From the NCBI RefSeq assembly GCF_020386615.1, contig NZ_CP077769.1, positions 5,146,001 to 5,210,000 on the forward strand: DNA of 64,000 nt. The letters run 5' to 3'. This DNA comes from Chitinophaga pendula (GTDB taxonomy: Bacteria; Bacteroidota; Bacteroidia; Chitinophagales; Chitinophagaceae). Below, piece after piece: positions 16,565-25,142 of this stretch. The notes under the pieces were generated by a model. That model worked only from the letters and a program-made list of their open reading frames with translations, was not told where the DNA came from and did not search any database. The translations under genes and the position numbers were made by a program. Each line of letters opens with the position of its first letter. Position 1 is the first letter of the stretch.

Positions 16565-19171
16565 ATGCGTACAACCACAATAAATACCCCTTTTTTCGGG
16601 CTGGTGTTCTTACTCAGCTTGTTTTGCCTGCATGCTGCAGGTCAGACGCCACCTGTTGACACTAAACCTTTAGACAGTATTGCGATGAGTAAAAACCTGA
16701 ACCGGGCTGCGCGGGATACGAACCGTTTCCGAAAGTCGGATACGGTGGTGGCTATTATCCTGAACCGGATAGAGGGTTATACGGTGATGTTTAATAAGGT
16801 GATCAGTACGTTGAAGCGGGGATATGACAGTTCTTACATCGTTGATAATATGCCGTTGGTGGATACGTCGTTGCATGTGATCAAGCGGAATATTGCCACA
16901 CTGGGGAGTACGCCTAATGTGCATGACCTGTATACCAACAAGGTGATGTTGGTGCAACTGGAGCGGAAGCTGGATCTATGGCAGGAGGAGGTGAACCGTT
17001 ATTACAGTAAGCTGGTACAGATCAATGATACGATGGTGCAGATCACGCGGGATAGTACGATGCGTAGTATACCGGCGGATGACGAGTTATTTGATCAATA
17101 CAAGGGGCAGATCATTACGCTGGTGAAAAAGTTCCGGCAAGCGGACAGTGCCAATAAGGTAAGTTTATTGCGGTTGGGTTTTCTGCAGAACAATATAGCG
17201 AACCGTTATATTGATGTTACGAACCTGCTGGAGGAGATGGATTTCCAGCTTTCCACTTTTGGCAACCGGATGTTCAACAAGGACTATACTTATTTGTGGC
17301 AGCGGGCGGAGAATGCGAAGAAGGCGCATATGTTCCTGCCGGTGCTTCGTAGTTCGATCGTCAAAAATCTGAAGGTGTTGATTATTTTTCTGGCGGTGCA
17401 GTGGCAGGTGATCCTGATCTGGATATTGGTAGGAGTGCTTTTTGCGTGGTGGATATTCAGTAATATTCATAAGATAAGGCAGCGGCATCCGGAGACGGAA
17501 GCGGAGTCGATTTTACAGCATTCGCGGTATGTGTATCGTTTTCCGCTGGCAAGTATGCTGATTGTGGTATTTACTTTGTCTTCCTTTATTTCCATACGGT
17601 ATCCGCTTATGTACACAGAATTGAACTGGGGTGTGACGATTGCTGCGCTGACGTTGGTATTATACAGTTATCTACCTAGTAATTTTTTCCGCTGGTGGGT
17701 TGTGCTGACGGTGTTATTATTTCTGTATTGTGTTAACAACTTATTGATCGAGGCGACGTTTGTGGAGCACTGGGCATTATTTGCCGGCGCGATCTTTTGT
17801 ATCGTGTTGGGTATCCGGTTGTTGAAAGCTACGAAACATACTACGCTGGCATTGCCGAGGTATAGCCGGGCGGTGATCTGGTTGTTTATTGTGATGAGTA
17901 GTATTTCGTTGCTGATGGTTTTGATAGCGCGGGTGACGGCAGCCAAAATTATTGGCGCGAGCAGTGTTATTAACATTGTGATGGCGGTAAACCTGATGGT
18001 GTTTATAGAGATATTGATGGAGGCGGTGTATCTGCAGGTGGAGGCGAATAAAAATTCGAGTACTTTCATTTCGTTTATCGACTATCAGCGGGTGAAGTCG
18101 AAGTTAAAGAATATGTTTACGATACTGGCAGCGATAGCCTGGTTGACCCTGATTGCGCGTAACCTGTATGTATTTGATGCGATATTTGATTCGTTGAGTG
18201 TTTTTCTGGGTAAGGAGCGTAAGATCGGCAATACGGCATTTTCGTACGGGAGTATATTAGTGTTCCTGGTGGTGATCTGGGTGGCTACGATCGTGACGCA
18301 ATTGATCTCGTATTTTTTCGGTAATACGGGAGAGCCTTCGGGGACGTTCAAGAAGGGGAAGCTGGGATCTGCCATGTTGCTGGTGCGATTGGGTGTGCTT
18401 ACTATTGGGGTATTGATCGCTTTTGCGGCATCGGGTATTCCGATGGACAAACTGGCGATTGTAATTGGTGCGTTGGGTGTGGGTATAGGCTTTGGGTTGC
18501 AGAATGTGGTGAACAACCTGGTATCTGGAATTATCCTTGCGTTTGAGAAGCCGATAGAGGTGGGTGATGTGATAGAGTTGGGGACCCGGTCGGGAGTTGT
18601 GAAGGAGATTGGTATCCGGTCGAGTAAGATATCGGCTTATGACGGTTCGGATGTGGTGGTACCTAATGGGGACCTGATATCGCAGCAGTTGATCAACTGG
18701 ACGTTGAGTGGCCGTACGCGCAGGTTGGAGTTATTGATCGGTGTGGCTTATGGTGCTGATGTGCAGCAAGTGATCACGATAATGAAGGAATCTATTGTGG
18801 GCCGGGAGGGAGTGCTGACGTTGCCGGAGCCGGTGGTGTTCCTTTCCCAGTTCGGGGACAATGCCATTAACTTCCGGATATTCCTCTGGATCAGTGATCT
18901 TGGTCTGGCGGGATCGTTGCAAAGTGATATCCTGGCGGACATTTACCAGCAATTACAGGCGGCGGGTATACGTATTCCCAATCCCCAACGTGAACTGCAT
19001 ATACGTTCTATAGATCCCAAGTTATGGCAGCGATGGGAGGCCGATCTGCATCAGCAGCGGGAGGCGGCCCCGAAGGATAGCGGGAAAGGGCCTGATCATC
19101 CACCCTCACCGAGGGGAGATGTATCGGAGGGAGATGTGCCACCGGTAGTACCACCGGTACCGTCATCGTAA
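16565..19171 (+). CDS. MscS-family mechanosensitive ion channel, large form
   Basis: Inner-membrane tension-gated channel that releases osmolytes on hypo-osmotic shock. 868 residues with signal peptide (LFCLHAAGQ), a ~270-residue periplasmic helical domain, about ten transmembrane helices, then the MscS pore/beta domain: 'LAIVIGALGVGIGFGLQNVV', 'FEKPIEVGDVIELG', 'GVVKEIGIRSSKISAYDGSD' and 'VVPNGDLISQQLINW'. The C-terminal tail is proline- and acidic-rich (HPPSPRGDVSEGD). Size and layout match the MscK/YbdG-like large MscS proteins. Transcribed alone, divergent from padR-glpK. Confidence 0.93.
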   Translation: MRTTTINTPFFGLVFLLSLFCLHAAGQTPPVDTKPLDSIAMSKNLNRAARDTNRFRKSDTVVAIILNRIEGYTVMFNKVISTLKRGYDSSYIVDNMPLVDTSLHVIKRNIATLGSTPNVHDLYTNKVMLVQLERKLDLWQEEVNRYYSKLVQINDTMVQITRDSTMRSIPADDELFDQYKGQIITLVKKFRQADSANKVSLLRLGFLQNNIANRYIDVTNLLEEMDFQLSTFGNRMFNKDYTYLWQRAENAKKAHMFLPVLRSSIVKNLKVLIIFLAVQWQVILIWILVGVLFAWWIFSNIHKIRQRHPETEAESILQHSRYVYRFPLASMLIVVFTLSSFISIRYPLMYTELNWGVTIAALTLVLYSYLPSNFFRWWVVLTVLLFLYCVNNLLIEATFVEHWALFAGAIFCIVLGIRLLKATKHTTLALPRYSRAVIWLFIVMSSISLLMVLIARVTAAKIIGASSVINIVMAVNLMVFIEILMEAVYLQVEANKNSSTFISFIDYQRVKSKLKNMFTILAAIAWLTLIARNLYVFDAIFDSLSVFLGKERKIGNTAFSYGSILVFLVVIWVATIVTQLISYFFGNTGEPSGTFKKGKLGSAMLLVRLGVLTIGVLIAFAASGIPMDKLAIVIGALGVGIGFGLQNVVNNLVSGIILAFEKPIEVGDVIELGTRSGVVKEIGIRSSKISAYDGSDVVVPNGDLISQQLINWTLSGRTRRLELLIGVAYGADVQQVITIMKESIVGREGVLTLPEPVVFLSQFGDNAINFRIFLWISDLGLAGSLQSDILADIYQQLQAAGIRIPNPQRELHIRSIDPKLWQRWEADLHQQREAAPKDSGKGPDHPPSPRGDVSEGDVPPVVPPVPSS

Positions 19172-19229
19172 GCCGTTATTTTAACTTTTCCTGTTAGTTT
19201 GATAATATAGCCGCCATATACTTAAGCCT

Positions 19230-19237
19230 TACATTTG
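19230..19237 (+). promoter_or_regulatory. Putative -7 element of thioredoxin-ApbE operon
   Basis: TACATTTG fully matches TAnnTTTG, 19 bp before the ATG at 19256. Its position rules out the upstream in-frame TTG at 19235 as start. No well-spaced -33 box was found. Confidence 0.45.
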
Positions 19238-19255
19238 CATCATGAAAACCAGCTT

Positions 19256-19744
19256 ATGCGTAGTTGTTTGTTATTGTTGTTCCTCTTATCAGCGATGGTC
19301 CATGTGAATGGGCAGGCGGTGACGGATACCACTCAGGCGTTTCGGGAGGCCAGGGAGCAGCACCGGCCCGTGTTGCTGGTATTTTCGGGATCGGACTGGT
19401 GTATTCCCTGTATACAATTGGAGAAGGCGGTATTGTCTGACAGTAGTTTTGTGCGGTATGCCCGTATGGAACTGGTGGTGATGAAAGCTGATTTTCCGCA
19501 GCGTAAGCGGGTAGCTGCGGAGTTGCGGGCACAGTATGAGGACCTGGCTTCGCGTTTTAATCCGGACGGTGCTTTCCCTTATGTTGTATTACTTACGGCG
19601 TCTCAGCAGTCGCTTGGCACGGTACCTTCTACTGTGCGCTCGCCCGCTGATTTTATATCTAGTATTCAGGCGCTGATCAAAAACCAGCCATATGCAACTT
19701 CAAAAGTACCAGCTCCGGCAGCGGCTCATGGGGTCGGACTTTGA
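19256..19744 (+). CDS. Secreted thioredoxin-like protein
   Basis: 162 residues starting MRSCLLLLFLLS, a signal peptide ending near HVNGQ, then a thioredoxin-like fold with the redox motif WCIPC in 'FSGSDWCIPCIQLEKAVL'. Family members of this kind (thioredoxin_7-like) act in the periplasm as thiol oxidoreductases or chaperones for cofactor insertion. Its 3' end overlaps the apbE start by 53 bp in another frame, so translation is probably coupled. It is the first gene of the ApbE-DUF4266-DUF3570 unit. Confidence 0.85.
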   Translation: MRSCLLLLFLLSAMVHVNGQAVTDTTQAFREAREQHRPVLLVFSGSDWCIPCIQLEKAVLSDSSFVRYARMELVVMKADFPQRKRVAAELRAQYEDLASRFNPDGAFPYVVLLTASQQSLGTVPSTVRSPADFISSIQALIKNQPYATSKVPAPAAAHGVGL

Positions 19745-20624
19745 GCTAACGGTGACGGATACTGACGAGCAGTCAGCACAGGCTCATCTGGCTGCCGGCG
19801 TGGCGGAGATACAACGTATAGAGCGGTTGCTGACTGTATTTGACCCGGCATCTGTTACCGCTGTCATTAACCAGTCGGCGGGGCGTATGGCGGTGGACGT
19901 ACCGGCAGAAGTCTATGCGTTGATGCAGCGATGTATGCGGTTATCGGCGATGACACAAGGTGCTTTCGATATTTCTACCGGCGCGTTGAAGGCGTTATAT
20001 AATTTTAAAGGCCGGGCATTTGCGTTACCCACTAAGGGCCAGCTGCAAGCAGCTCAACGGCAGACTGGTTATCAACATATAGACCTGACGAGAGCGGGGC
20101 AGGTGTTCTTACGGCAAAGCGGTATGCAGATTGGTTTTGGTGCGATCGGCAAGGGATATGCTGCTGACCGGGTGAAAGCGTTATTACTTCAGCGCGGTGT
20201 GCGGAGTGGCGTTATCAATGCAAGTGGTGATCTGACGGCGTGGGGGCAACAACCTTCGGGGGAGGCCTGGAAGGTGGGAATAGCAGACCCGGTGTCGGCA
20301 GAGCGGGTATTACTATGGTTACCTATCCAACAATCTTCTGTTGCTACTTCCGGTAATTACGAGCAATATTTTGAGGTGAACGGTGAGCGTTATTCACATA
20401 ATATAGACCCAAGAACGGGGATGCCTGTACAGGGAATTAAGAGTGTAACGATTGTCAGTCCCAGTGCGGAGCTGTCGGATGCTTTAGCGACGGCGGTAAC
20501 GGTGATGGGCGTATGTGCGGGGCTATATCTGACAGATCAGTTGCCTGATGTACATGCGATCGTGATAGATGAGGAAAACCGTATCCATACTTCCCGGCAA
20601 ATACAATTACATACTCATGCTTAG
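19692..20624 (+). CDS. apbE: ApbE-type FAD:protein FMN transferase
   Basis: Transfers FMN from FAD onto a Ser/Thr of target redox proteins. 310 residues with the family blocks: 'EIQRIERLLTVFDPASVTAVIN', 'GFGAIGKGYAADRV', 'NASGDLTAWG' (GD FAD/Mg site) and 'HNIDPRTGMPVQ'. Unusually for ApbE, no signal peptide or lipobox is visible at this start (MQLQKYQLRQRLMGSDFEL) and the gene is embedded in the upstream frame. Either the enzyme acts in the cytoplasm or the start is misjudged. The neighbouring DUF4266 and DUF3570 genes commonly accompany ApbE, but their chemical relationship to it is not established here. Confidence 0.9.
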   Translation: MQLQKYQLRQRLMGSDFELTVTDTDEQSAQAHLAAGVAEIQRIERLLTVFDPASVTAVINQSAGRMAVDVPAEVYALMQRCMRLSAMTQGAFDISTGALKALYNFKGRAFALPTKGQLQAAQRQTGYQHIDLTRAGQVFLRQSGMQIGFGAIGKGYAADRVKALLLQRGVRSGVINASGDLTAWGQQPSGEAWKVGIADPVSAERVLLWLPIQQSSVATSGNYEQYFEVNGERYSHNIDPRTGMPVQGIKSVTIVSPSAELSDALATAVTVMGVCAGLYLTDQLPDVHAIVIDEENRIHTSRQIQLHTHA

Positions 20625-20829
20625 ACATGTATTACTACTGTTGTCCGTTGCATTACTGCTATGCAGTTGTGCGACGGTTCGGCCTTACCAGCGGGTATAT
20701 CTCAATGATGAGCAGATGAAACCAGGTAAGGCTATGATCGAAAAATTTGACGACAACGTGCATACTTACCGGGAGGGCGCCAGTGGTGGTGGCACTGGTA
20801 AGGCCAGCGGTGGTTGTGGCTGTAATTAA
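20617..20829 (+). CDS. DUF4266 small lipoprotein
   Basis: 70 residues: MLRHVLLLLSVALLLCSC is a lipoprotein signal with lipobox LLCSC. It is followed by 'TVRPYQRVYLNDEQM' and the conserved tail REGASGGGTGKASGGCGCN. The C-terminal GGCGCN with its Cys-x-Cys is the hallmark of this family. The start overlaps the apbE stop by 8 bp. The Ser/Gly-rich stretch before the Cys pair could be a modification site, but this is conjecture. A longer frame from 20569 lies inside apbE and is not the likely start. Confidence 0.88.
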   Translation: MLRHVLLLLSVALLLCSCATVRPYQRVYLNDEQMKPGKAMIEKFDDNVHTYREGASGGGTGKASGGCGCN

Positions 20830-20849
20830 CCTGTACTGTAGGAACGATC

Positions 20850-22049
20850 ATGAAAAAAAGATACCTGTTATTCGGATTACTGGCTACTTCTCTTTATGCC
20901 CGGGCACAGGCGCCGGTGGATAAGCCTTACAAAAAACAGCGGGTATCCAAGACGGATATCCAGGTGCTTTTCTCTTATTATACGCAGGACGGTGATCATT
21001 CTGCTGTGACGGGCGGTATAGGTACGGAGGCGTTGCAGGTGTATGCACCGGAGATCAACCTGAATTACCAGCGGGATACGTTGCAGACTTACCAGTTGAA
21101 TGCCGGAGTAGATGTTATTACTTCTGCATCTACGGACCGGATCGATGCGGTATTGTCATCGGCTTCGCGGGTGGATGCCCGTATACATATGAATGGTGGT
21201 TACAGCCGGCGGCTGAAGGGTACGCGTACGCGGTTGGGAATACAGTCGGGGTTCTCTATTGAGTCTGATTATTTCTCGATACCGGTGGGTGTTCATTTTA
21301 CGCATACGGCGGCATCGGGGATGCGGGAGGTGGGTGCGAGTTTGCTCTGTTATTTTGATGATCTGCGTTGGGGGCGGCTGGACCCGGATTATTACCGTCC
21401 GGAGAAGCTGGTGTATCCGGCGGAGCTGCGTAATACGGAATGGTTTAGCGAGTACCGGCGTACTTCTGTGAACCTGAACACTTCTTTTTACCAGGTGATC
21501 AATGCGCGAATGCAGCTGGCGTTGTTCCCGGAGGTGGTGTACCAGCGCGGTTTGTTGTCTACACCTTTTCACCGGGTTTATTTTAAGGATGCGCCGTTGC
21601 GGGTGGAGAAATTGCCCGGGGAGCGGTGGAAGTTTCCGATAGGTGTCCAGCTGAATTCATTTACGGGGAGCCGGGTGGTACTTCGCTCCTATTACCGGTT
21701 TTATGCGGATAATTTTGGTATTACGGGGCATACCTTTCAGCTGGAGGCGCCTATCAAGGTGACACCTATGTTGACGTTGTCGCCATTGATACGGTTCCAT
21801 ACGCAGACGGGGTCCAGTTATTTTCAGCCTTATGGCCAGCATGACAGCCAGGCGGCTTATTATACTTCTGATTATGATCTATCGCGGTTGCAGACTTATA
21901 AGGGCGGGTTAGATATCCGGTTTGCGCCGCAGCAGCGTTTCCTGCGTCGTTACACTTTTAAGGCGGTGACGTTACGATATGCGTATTACCAGCGATCGGA
22001 CCAGTTGAAGGCGCATATGTTGTCGTTGTTACTGGAAGCCTGGAGATAA
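20850..22049 (+). CDS. DUF3570 outer-membrane beta-barrel protein
   Basis: 399 residues: signal peptide ending LYARAQ, then repeated amphipathic strands (DIQVLFSYYTQDGDHSAVTGG; 'EINLNYQRDTLQTYQLNAGVD') ending in an aromatic-containing LLLEAWR. Length and the 'DxxSAVTGGIGTE' block agree with DUF3570. Fourth gene of the thioredoxin-ApbE-DUF4266 operon, 20 bp after DUF4266. Known family co-occurrence suggests a cell-envelope redox or assembly role for the set; the precise job is unknown. Confidence 0.88.
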   Translation: MKKRYLLFGLLATSLYARAQAPVDKPYKKQRVSKTDIQVLFSYYTQDGDHSAVTGGIGTEALQVYAPEINLNYQRDTLQTYQLNAGVDVITSASTDRIDAVLSSASRVDARIHMNGGYSRRLKGTRTRLGIQSGFSIESDYFSIPVGVHFTHTAASGMREVGASLLCYFDDLRWGRLDPDYYRPEKLVYPAELRNTEWFSEYRRTSVNLNTSFYQVINARMQLALFPEVVYQRGLLSTPFHRVYFKDAPLRVEKLPGERWKFPIGVQLNSFTGSRVVLRSYYRFYADNFGITGHTFQLEAPIKVTPMLTLSPLIRFHTQTGSSYFQPYGQHDSQAAYYTSDYDLSRLQTYKGGLDIRFAPQQRFLRRYTFKAVTLRYAYYQRSDQLKAHMLSLLLEAWR

Positions 22050-22053
22050 AAAA

Positions 22054-22081
22054 GAGGGAGGTATCTCTATCTACCCCCCTC
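22054..22081. terminator. Bidirectional terminator between convergent DUF3570 and GH30 genes
   Basis: GAGGGAGGTA and TACCCCCCTC pair over 10 positions with one mismatch around an 8-nt loop. An A-run precedes it, giving a T-run for the minus-strand transcript. It sits between two converging stop codons. Confidence 0.65.
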
Positions 22082-22107
22082 CTACTGGTTTGACATCAAC
22101 TACACTT

Positions 22108-23562
22108 TTACCAAACTATTGTTGCTACTGCGTTGCCTTCGAGCGAGCAGATAAATTGCTGATCAGTTGTCTGTACGGTAATGGCTTTTCTGTCGGTGCT
22201 ACCGTTGAGTACTACGAGCACTTTGGAGCCATCGGTATTTTTGAATGCTACGCTTTCTACGTCTTGCAGGCCGGTGGCGGTGCTGCTGACCCTGAATGCG
22301 CCCGGGCGGATGAACCGGGACATGTGTCCCAGCGTGTAGTATTCTACGTTACGAACGATATTGCCGGAGGCCTGGATGGTGACTACGCCCCGGCAGTTGT
22401 TACAGCCTCTGTTGGTGGGGCCGCTGTTTTCATCCAGGGCGAGGTTCCATAGGAGTGCGTTGCGGGACCAGTTGCGGGTGGTACCGATAAATATGTTCCG
22501 CATGTTCCACTTCATGTTATCGGAGAAGTTGGTAGCCCAGGCTCCGCCGGATATTTCGGTGAAGTAGAGGTCTTTATCGGGATGTGCGTTGTGGACCTGT
22601 GACATGGCGGATACGTTGCCACCGTAGGCATGGAATGCGGATCCGGCGACGAATGATTTGGCCTGTGGGTCGTTGAGGATGGTGAGTGGATAGTCCGGGC
22701 GATCCCAGTTGTGGTCGTACAGGAGGAGTTTTGTGGTAACGCCTTGCTGTCTGAAGAGGGGGCCCAGGTGATTTTTGATGAAGTCCAGCTGTTCGGCAGG
22801 TTCCATTCTCATGGACGGGTATGTTGCTTCGTGCAGTGGTTCATTTTGTACGCTCATGGTTTCGATGGAGATCCCTTCTGCTTTAATCGCCTGGAGGTAT
22901 TTAAGCAGGTAATTGGCGTAGGTGGGATACCATTCGGGTTTGAGTTTGCCTCTTCCCAGTAGTCCATTTGTTTTCATCCAGGCGGGGGCGCTCCAGGGTG
23001 TTGCCATTATTTTAATGGCAGGAGCGATGGCGAGGATGGCTTTGAATACGGGTATGACATCGTCTTTTTCCTTGTTGATAGAAAATTTTTGCAGTTGGGG
23101 GTCTGTCTGACCTGAGGGGAGGTCGTTGTAGGTATAATCAGACAAGGAGAAATCGGATGCGCCGATGGTGGTACGGAGGTAGCTGATACCGATACCGGTG
23201 TTGGGATCGAAGAGGTCGCGGAGTAGTTGATCGCGTTGTGCGGGGTTTAACTTTTTATTGATGAGATAGGCGGAAGAGCCGGTGAGGGCGGCGCCGAAAC
23301 CATCTATTTCCTGCAGGGACTGGGAGAAGTCGACGGTGATGGCGGCGGGGTTGTTGGCGGTGGGTTTGGTGATGTCGATGTCTGAGCCTTTGTTGAGCAG
23401 CCGTTGCTGGTCGCCGGTGGTGACCCATATGCTGGCTTTTCCGGTGGTGTTGTTGGCGGGGTTTGGGGTGGGTGAGGTGTCTTTGTCTGCGGAGGACCTG
23501 CTACAAGCAAGGCTGATGGCGCAGAGGCCGACAGCAAAGAGGCCGGTGATGTGTCTTGTCAT
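22108..23562 (-). CDS. Glycoside hydrolase family 30 lipoprotein
   Basis: Retaining beta-glycosidase of the GH30 clan A family (glucosylceramidases, beta-1,6-glucanases). 484 residues with a lipobox at LAC (Cys20), a Ser/Asn/Thr linker, then the (beta/alpha)8 barrel and side beta domain. Catalytic residues are visible: acid/base Glu241 in SVQNEPLHEA and nucleophile Glu336 in LYFTEISGG, plus the GH30 'ATPWSAPAWMKTN' block. It follows the SusC/SusD pair, so it likely acts on the outer surface on the imported glycan; beta-1,6-glucan is a reasonable guess for this subtype. Confidence 0.93.
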   Translation of the reverse strand: MTRHITGLFAVGLCAISLACSRSSADKDTSPTPNPANNTTGKASIWVTTGDQQRLLNKGSDIDITKPTANNPAAITVDFSQSLQEIDGFGAALTGSSAYLINKKLNPAQRDQLLRDLFDPNTGIGISYLRTTIGASDFSLSDYTYNDLPSGQTDPQLQKFSINKEKDDVIPVFKAILAIAPAIKIMATPWSAPAWMKTNGLLGRGKLKPEWYPTYANYLLKYLQAIKAEGISIETMSVQNEPLHEATYPSMRMEPAEQLDFIKNHLGPLFRQQGVTTKLLLYDHNWDRPDYPLTILNDPQAKSFVAGSAFHAYGGNVSAMSQVHNAHPDKDLYFTEISGGAWATNFSDNMKWNMRNIFIGTTRNWSRNALLWNLALDENSGPTNRGCNNCRGVVTIQASGNIVRNVEYYTLGHMSRFIRPGAFRVSSTATGLQDVESVAFKNTDGSKVLVVLNGSTDRKAITVQTTDQQFICSLEGNAVATIVW

Positions 23563-23586
23563 AGTCGTGGATTTAGAAGGATGAGC

Positions 23587-23631
23587 AAAAGGGTCTGTTG
23601 TGAGGTGGTGTACCTTATAACAGACCCTTTT
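23587..23631 (-). terminator. Hairpin between susD-like and GH30 genes
   Basis: AAAAGGGTCTGTT pairs perfectly with AACAGACCCTTTT over 13 bp around a 19-nt loop. It occupies the 84-bp gap between the SusD stop codon and the GH30 start. The T-run at its minus-strand 3' side supports partial termination. Confidence 0.7.
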
Positions 23632-23646
23632 ATTACACAGGGACTA

Positions 23647-25122
23647 TTAGTATCCCGGGTTCTGGGTAAGGTTTGCGTTCTTATCTTTTTCGCCCTGCGG
23701 GATGGGCCATTTCAATTTGTTTTCGTTGAGCTGGTATCCGAGGCTGTTACCATTTCCATCTTTTACGGCCTGCATAACGGTGATGGCTCTATTAGTGCGG
23801 AGCAGGTCGTACCAGCGTTGGCCTTCGAAAGCCAGTTCGAGGCGGCGTTCTTTTTCTATTGCCAGTCTCATGGACGCCTGATCGGCGGCGGTGGTACCGT
23901 TGAGGTTTACGCGGTTGCGTACTCTGTTGACGAGGGTGCGGGCGCCTTCGAGGTCGCTCAGTTCGTTGAGTGCTTCTGCGCGGAGCAGGAGTACATCTGA
24001 CAGGCGGTAGATGATGATATTTTGTGTACCATCTGTTTTACGCATTTTGGTAAAGAACGGGAAGTTGCTTACCGGCAGGTATCTATCGCTCCATTTGCCG
24101 GTTACGTTTTCGAAGCGGATGGTGGATGCTTTACGTACGGCATCTCCTGCGTCGTCGTAGGCTTTGATCATATCGTTGGACGGGTTGCAGAATTTCTTCC
24201 AGTCGTTACCATTGAACATGTTGGTACCCCAGTTGCCACCTGTTTCCCAGCTATCGAAGTTGAGTTCGAAGATGGATTCGGCGGAGTTTTCGTGCGCGCC
24301 ATCCCAGAGTTGTTCGTATACAGGGAGGAGGCTATAACCGAGGGCGATGACCTTATCGGTATTTTCTTTAACCTTGTTCCAATTGGCAGGTTGTTGTGTC
24401 GCATATACTTTAGACAGGAGTGTGTAGATAGCGCCCTGAGTTACGAAACCTTTGTTAGTTGCTGTAGTTGGAGCGTCGGGGCCTGCTTCTTCCAGGTCTT
24501 TGATGATCTGTGCGTAGATATCGGCTATTGGTTTGCGGGACGGATATAGCAGTGGATATATCTGTGCCAGGTTGTCGGAGGTGATGGTCGGCAGTTCTTC
24601 TATTACCAGGGGTACATCACCGAAGAGGCGTACGAGATCGAAGTAGGCGCGTGCGCGGATGAATTTGGCTTCGGCTACGATCTGGTTTTTGCGTGCCTGT
24701 GAGAGATTAGGGTCTGTCACTTTGGGAACGTTGATGATGACCGCGTTAGCGCTGCTGATGTGTGCGTAGAGGTATCTCCAGTCGCGGCCTACCCATACGT
24801 TGGTAGATTGTATTTTGAATTCATCTATCTGGAAGCCATCTGCGTTGTCGGCACCGGCGTAGGCATTATCTGACTGGGCGTCGCCGACATTAAAATAATC
24901 CAGCACGTAGTATTCGGCGGCGCCATTTTTGAAGTAGGCGTAGCAAGCGGCTACTGCGGCTTCTGCGGTAGCGCGATCTTTAATGAATGATCCGGCTGTA
25001 CCCTGACCGCCATCGCCAACGGTTGTTTGCGATATAGGCTTCAGATCCAGTTTGTCCGCACAGGAGGGCAACAAGCCGGAGGCAGTTGCAGCGGAGACTA
25101 ATATAAAAAGCAGTTTTTTCAT
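23647..25122 (-). CDS. SusD/RagB-family outer-membrane lipoprotein
   Basis: Glycan-binding surface lipoprotein partnering the SusC gene just upstream. ~491 residues from MKKLLFILVSAATASG with lipobox LLPSC. Canonical SusD signatures: 'VAACYAYFKNGA', 'KFIRARAYFDLVRLFGDVPLV', 'VLLLRAEALNEL', 'ERRLELAFEGQRWYDLLRT' and 'WPIPQGEKDKNANLTQNPGY' at the C-terminus. This is the classical RagB/SusD form, unlike the SusD-like_2 type at 7583-9028. Confidence 0.95.
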   Translation of the reverse strand: MKKLLFILVSAATASGLLPSCADKLDLKPISQTTVGDGGQGTAGSFIKDRATAEAAVAACYAYFKNGAAEYYVLDYFNVGDAQSDNAYAGADNADGFQIDEFKIQSTNVWVGRDWRYLYAHISSANAVIINVPKVTDPNLSQARKNQIVAEAKFIRARAYFDLVRLFGDVPLVIEELPTITSDNLAQIYPLLYPSRKPIADIYAQIIKDLEEAGPDAPTTATNKGFVTQGAIYTLLSKVYATQQPANWNKVKENTDKVIALGYSLLPVYEQLWDGAHENSAESIFELNFDSWETGGNWGTNMFNGNDWKKFCNPSNDMIKAYDDAGDAVRKASTIRFENVTGKWSDRYLPVSNFPFFTKMRKTDGTQNIIIYRLSDVLLLRAEALNELSDLEGARTLVNRVRNRVNLNGTTAADQASMRLAIEKERRLELAFEGQRWYDLLRTNRAITVMQAVKDGNGNSLGYQLNENKLKWPIPQGEKDKNANLTQNPGY

Positions 25123-25142
25123 ATTGCACATGTAAAAGGTGA

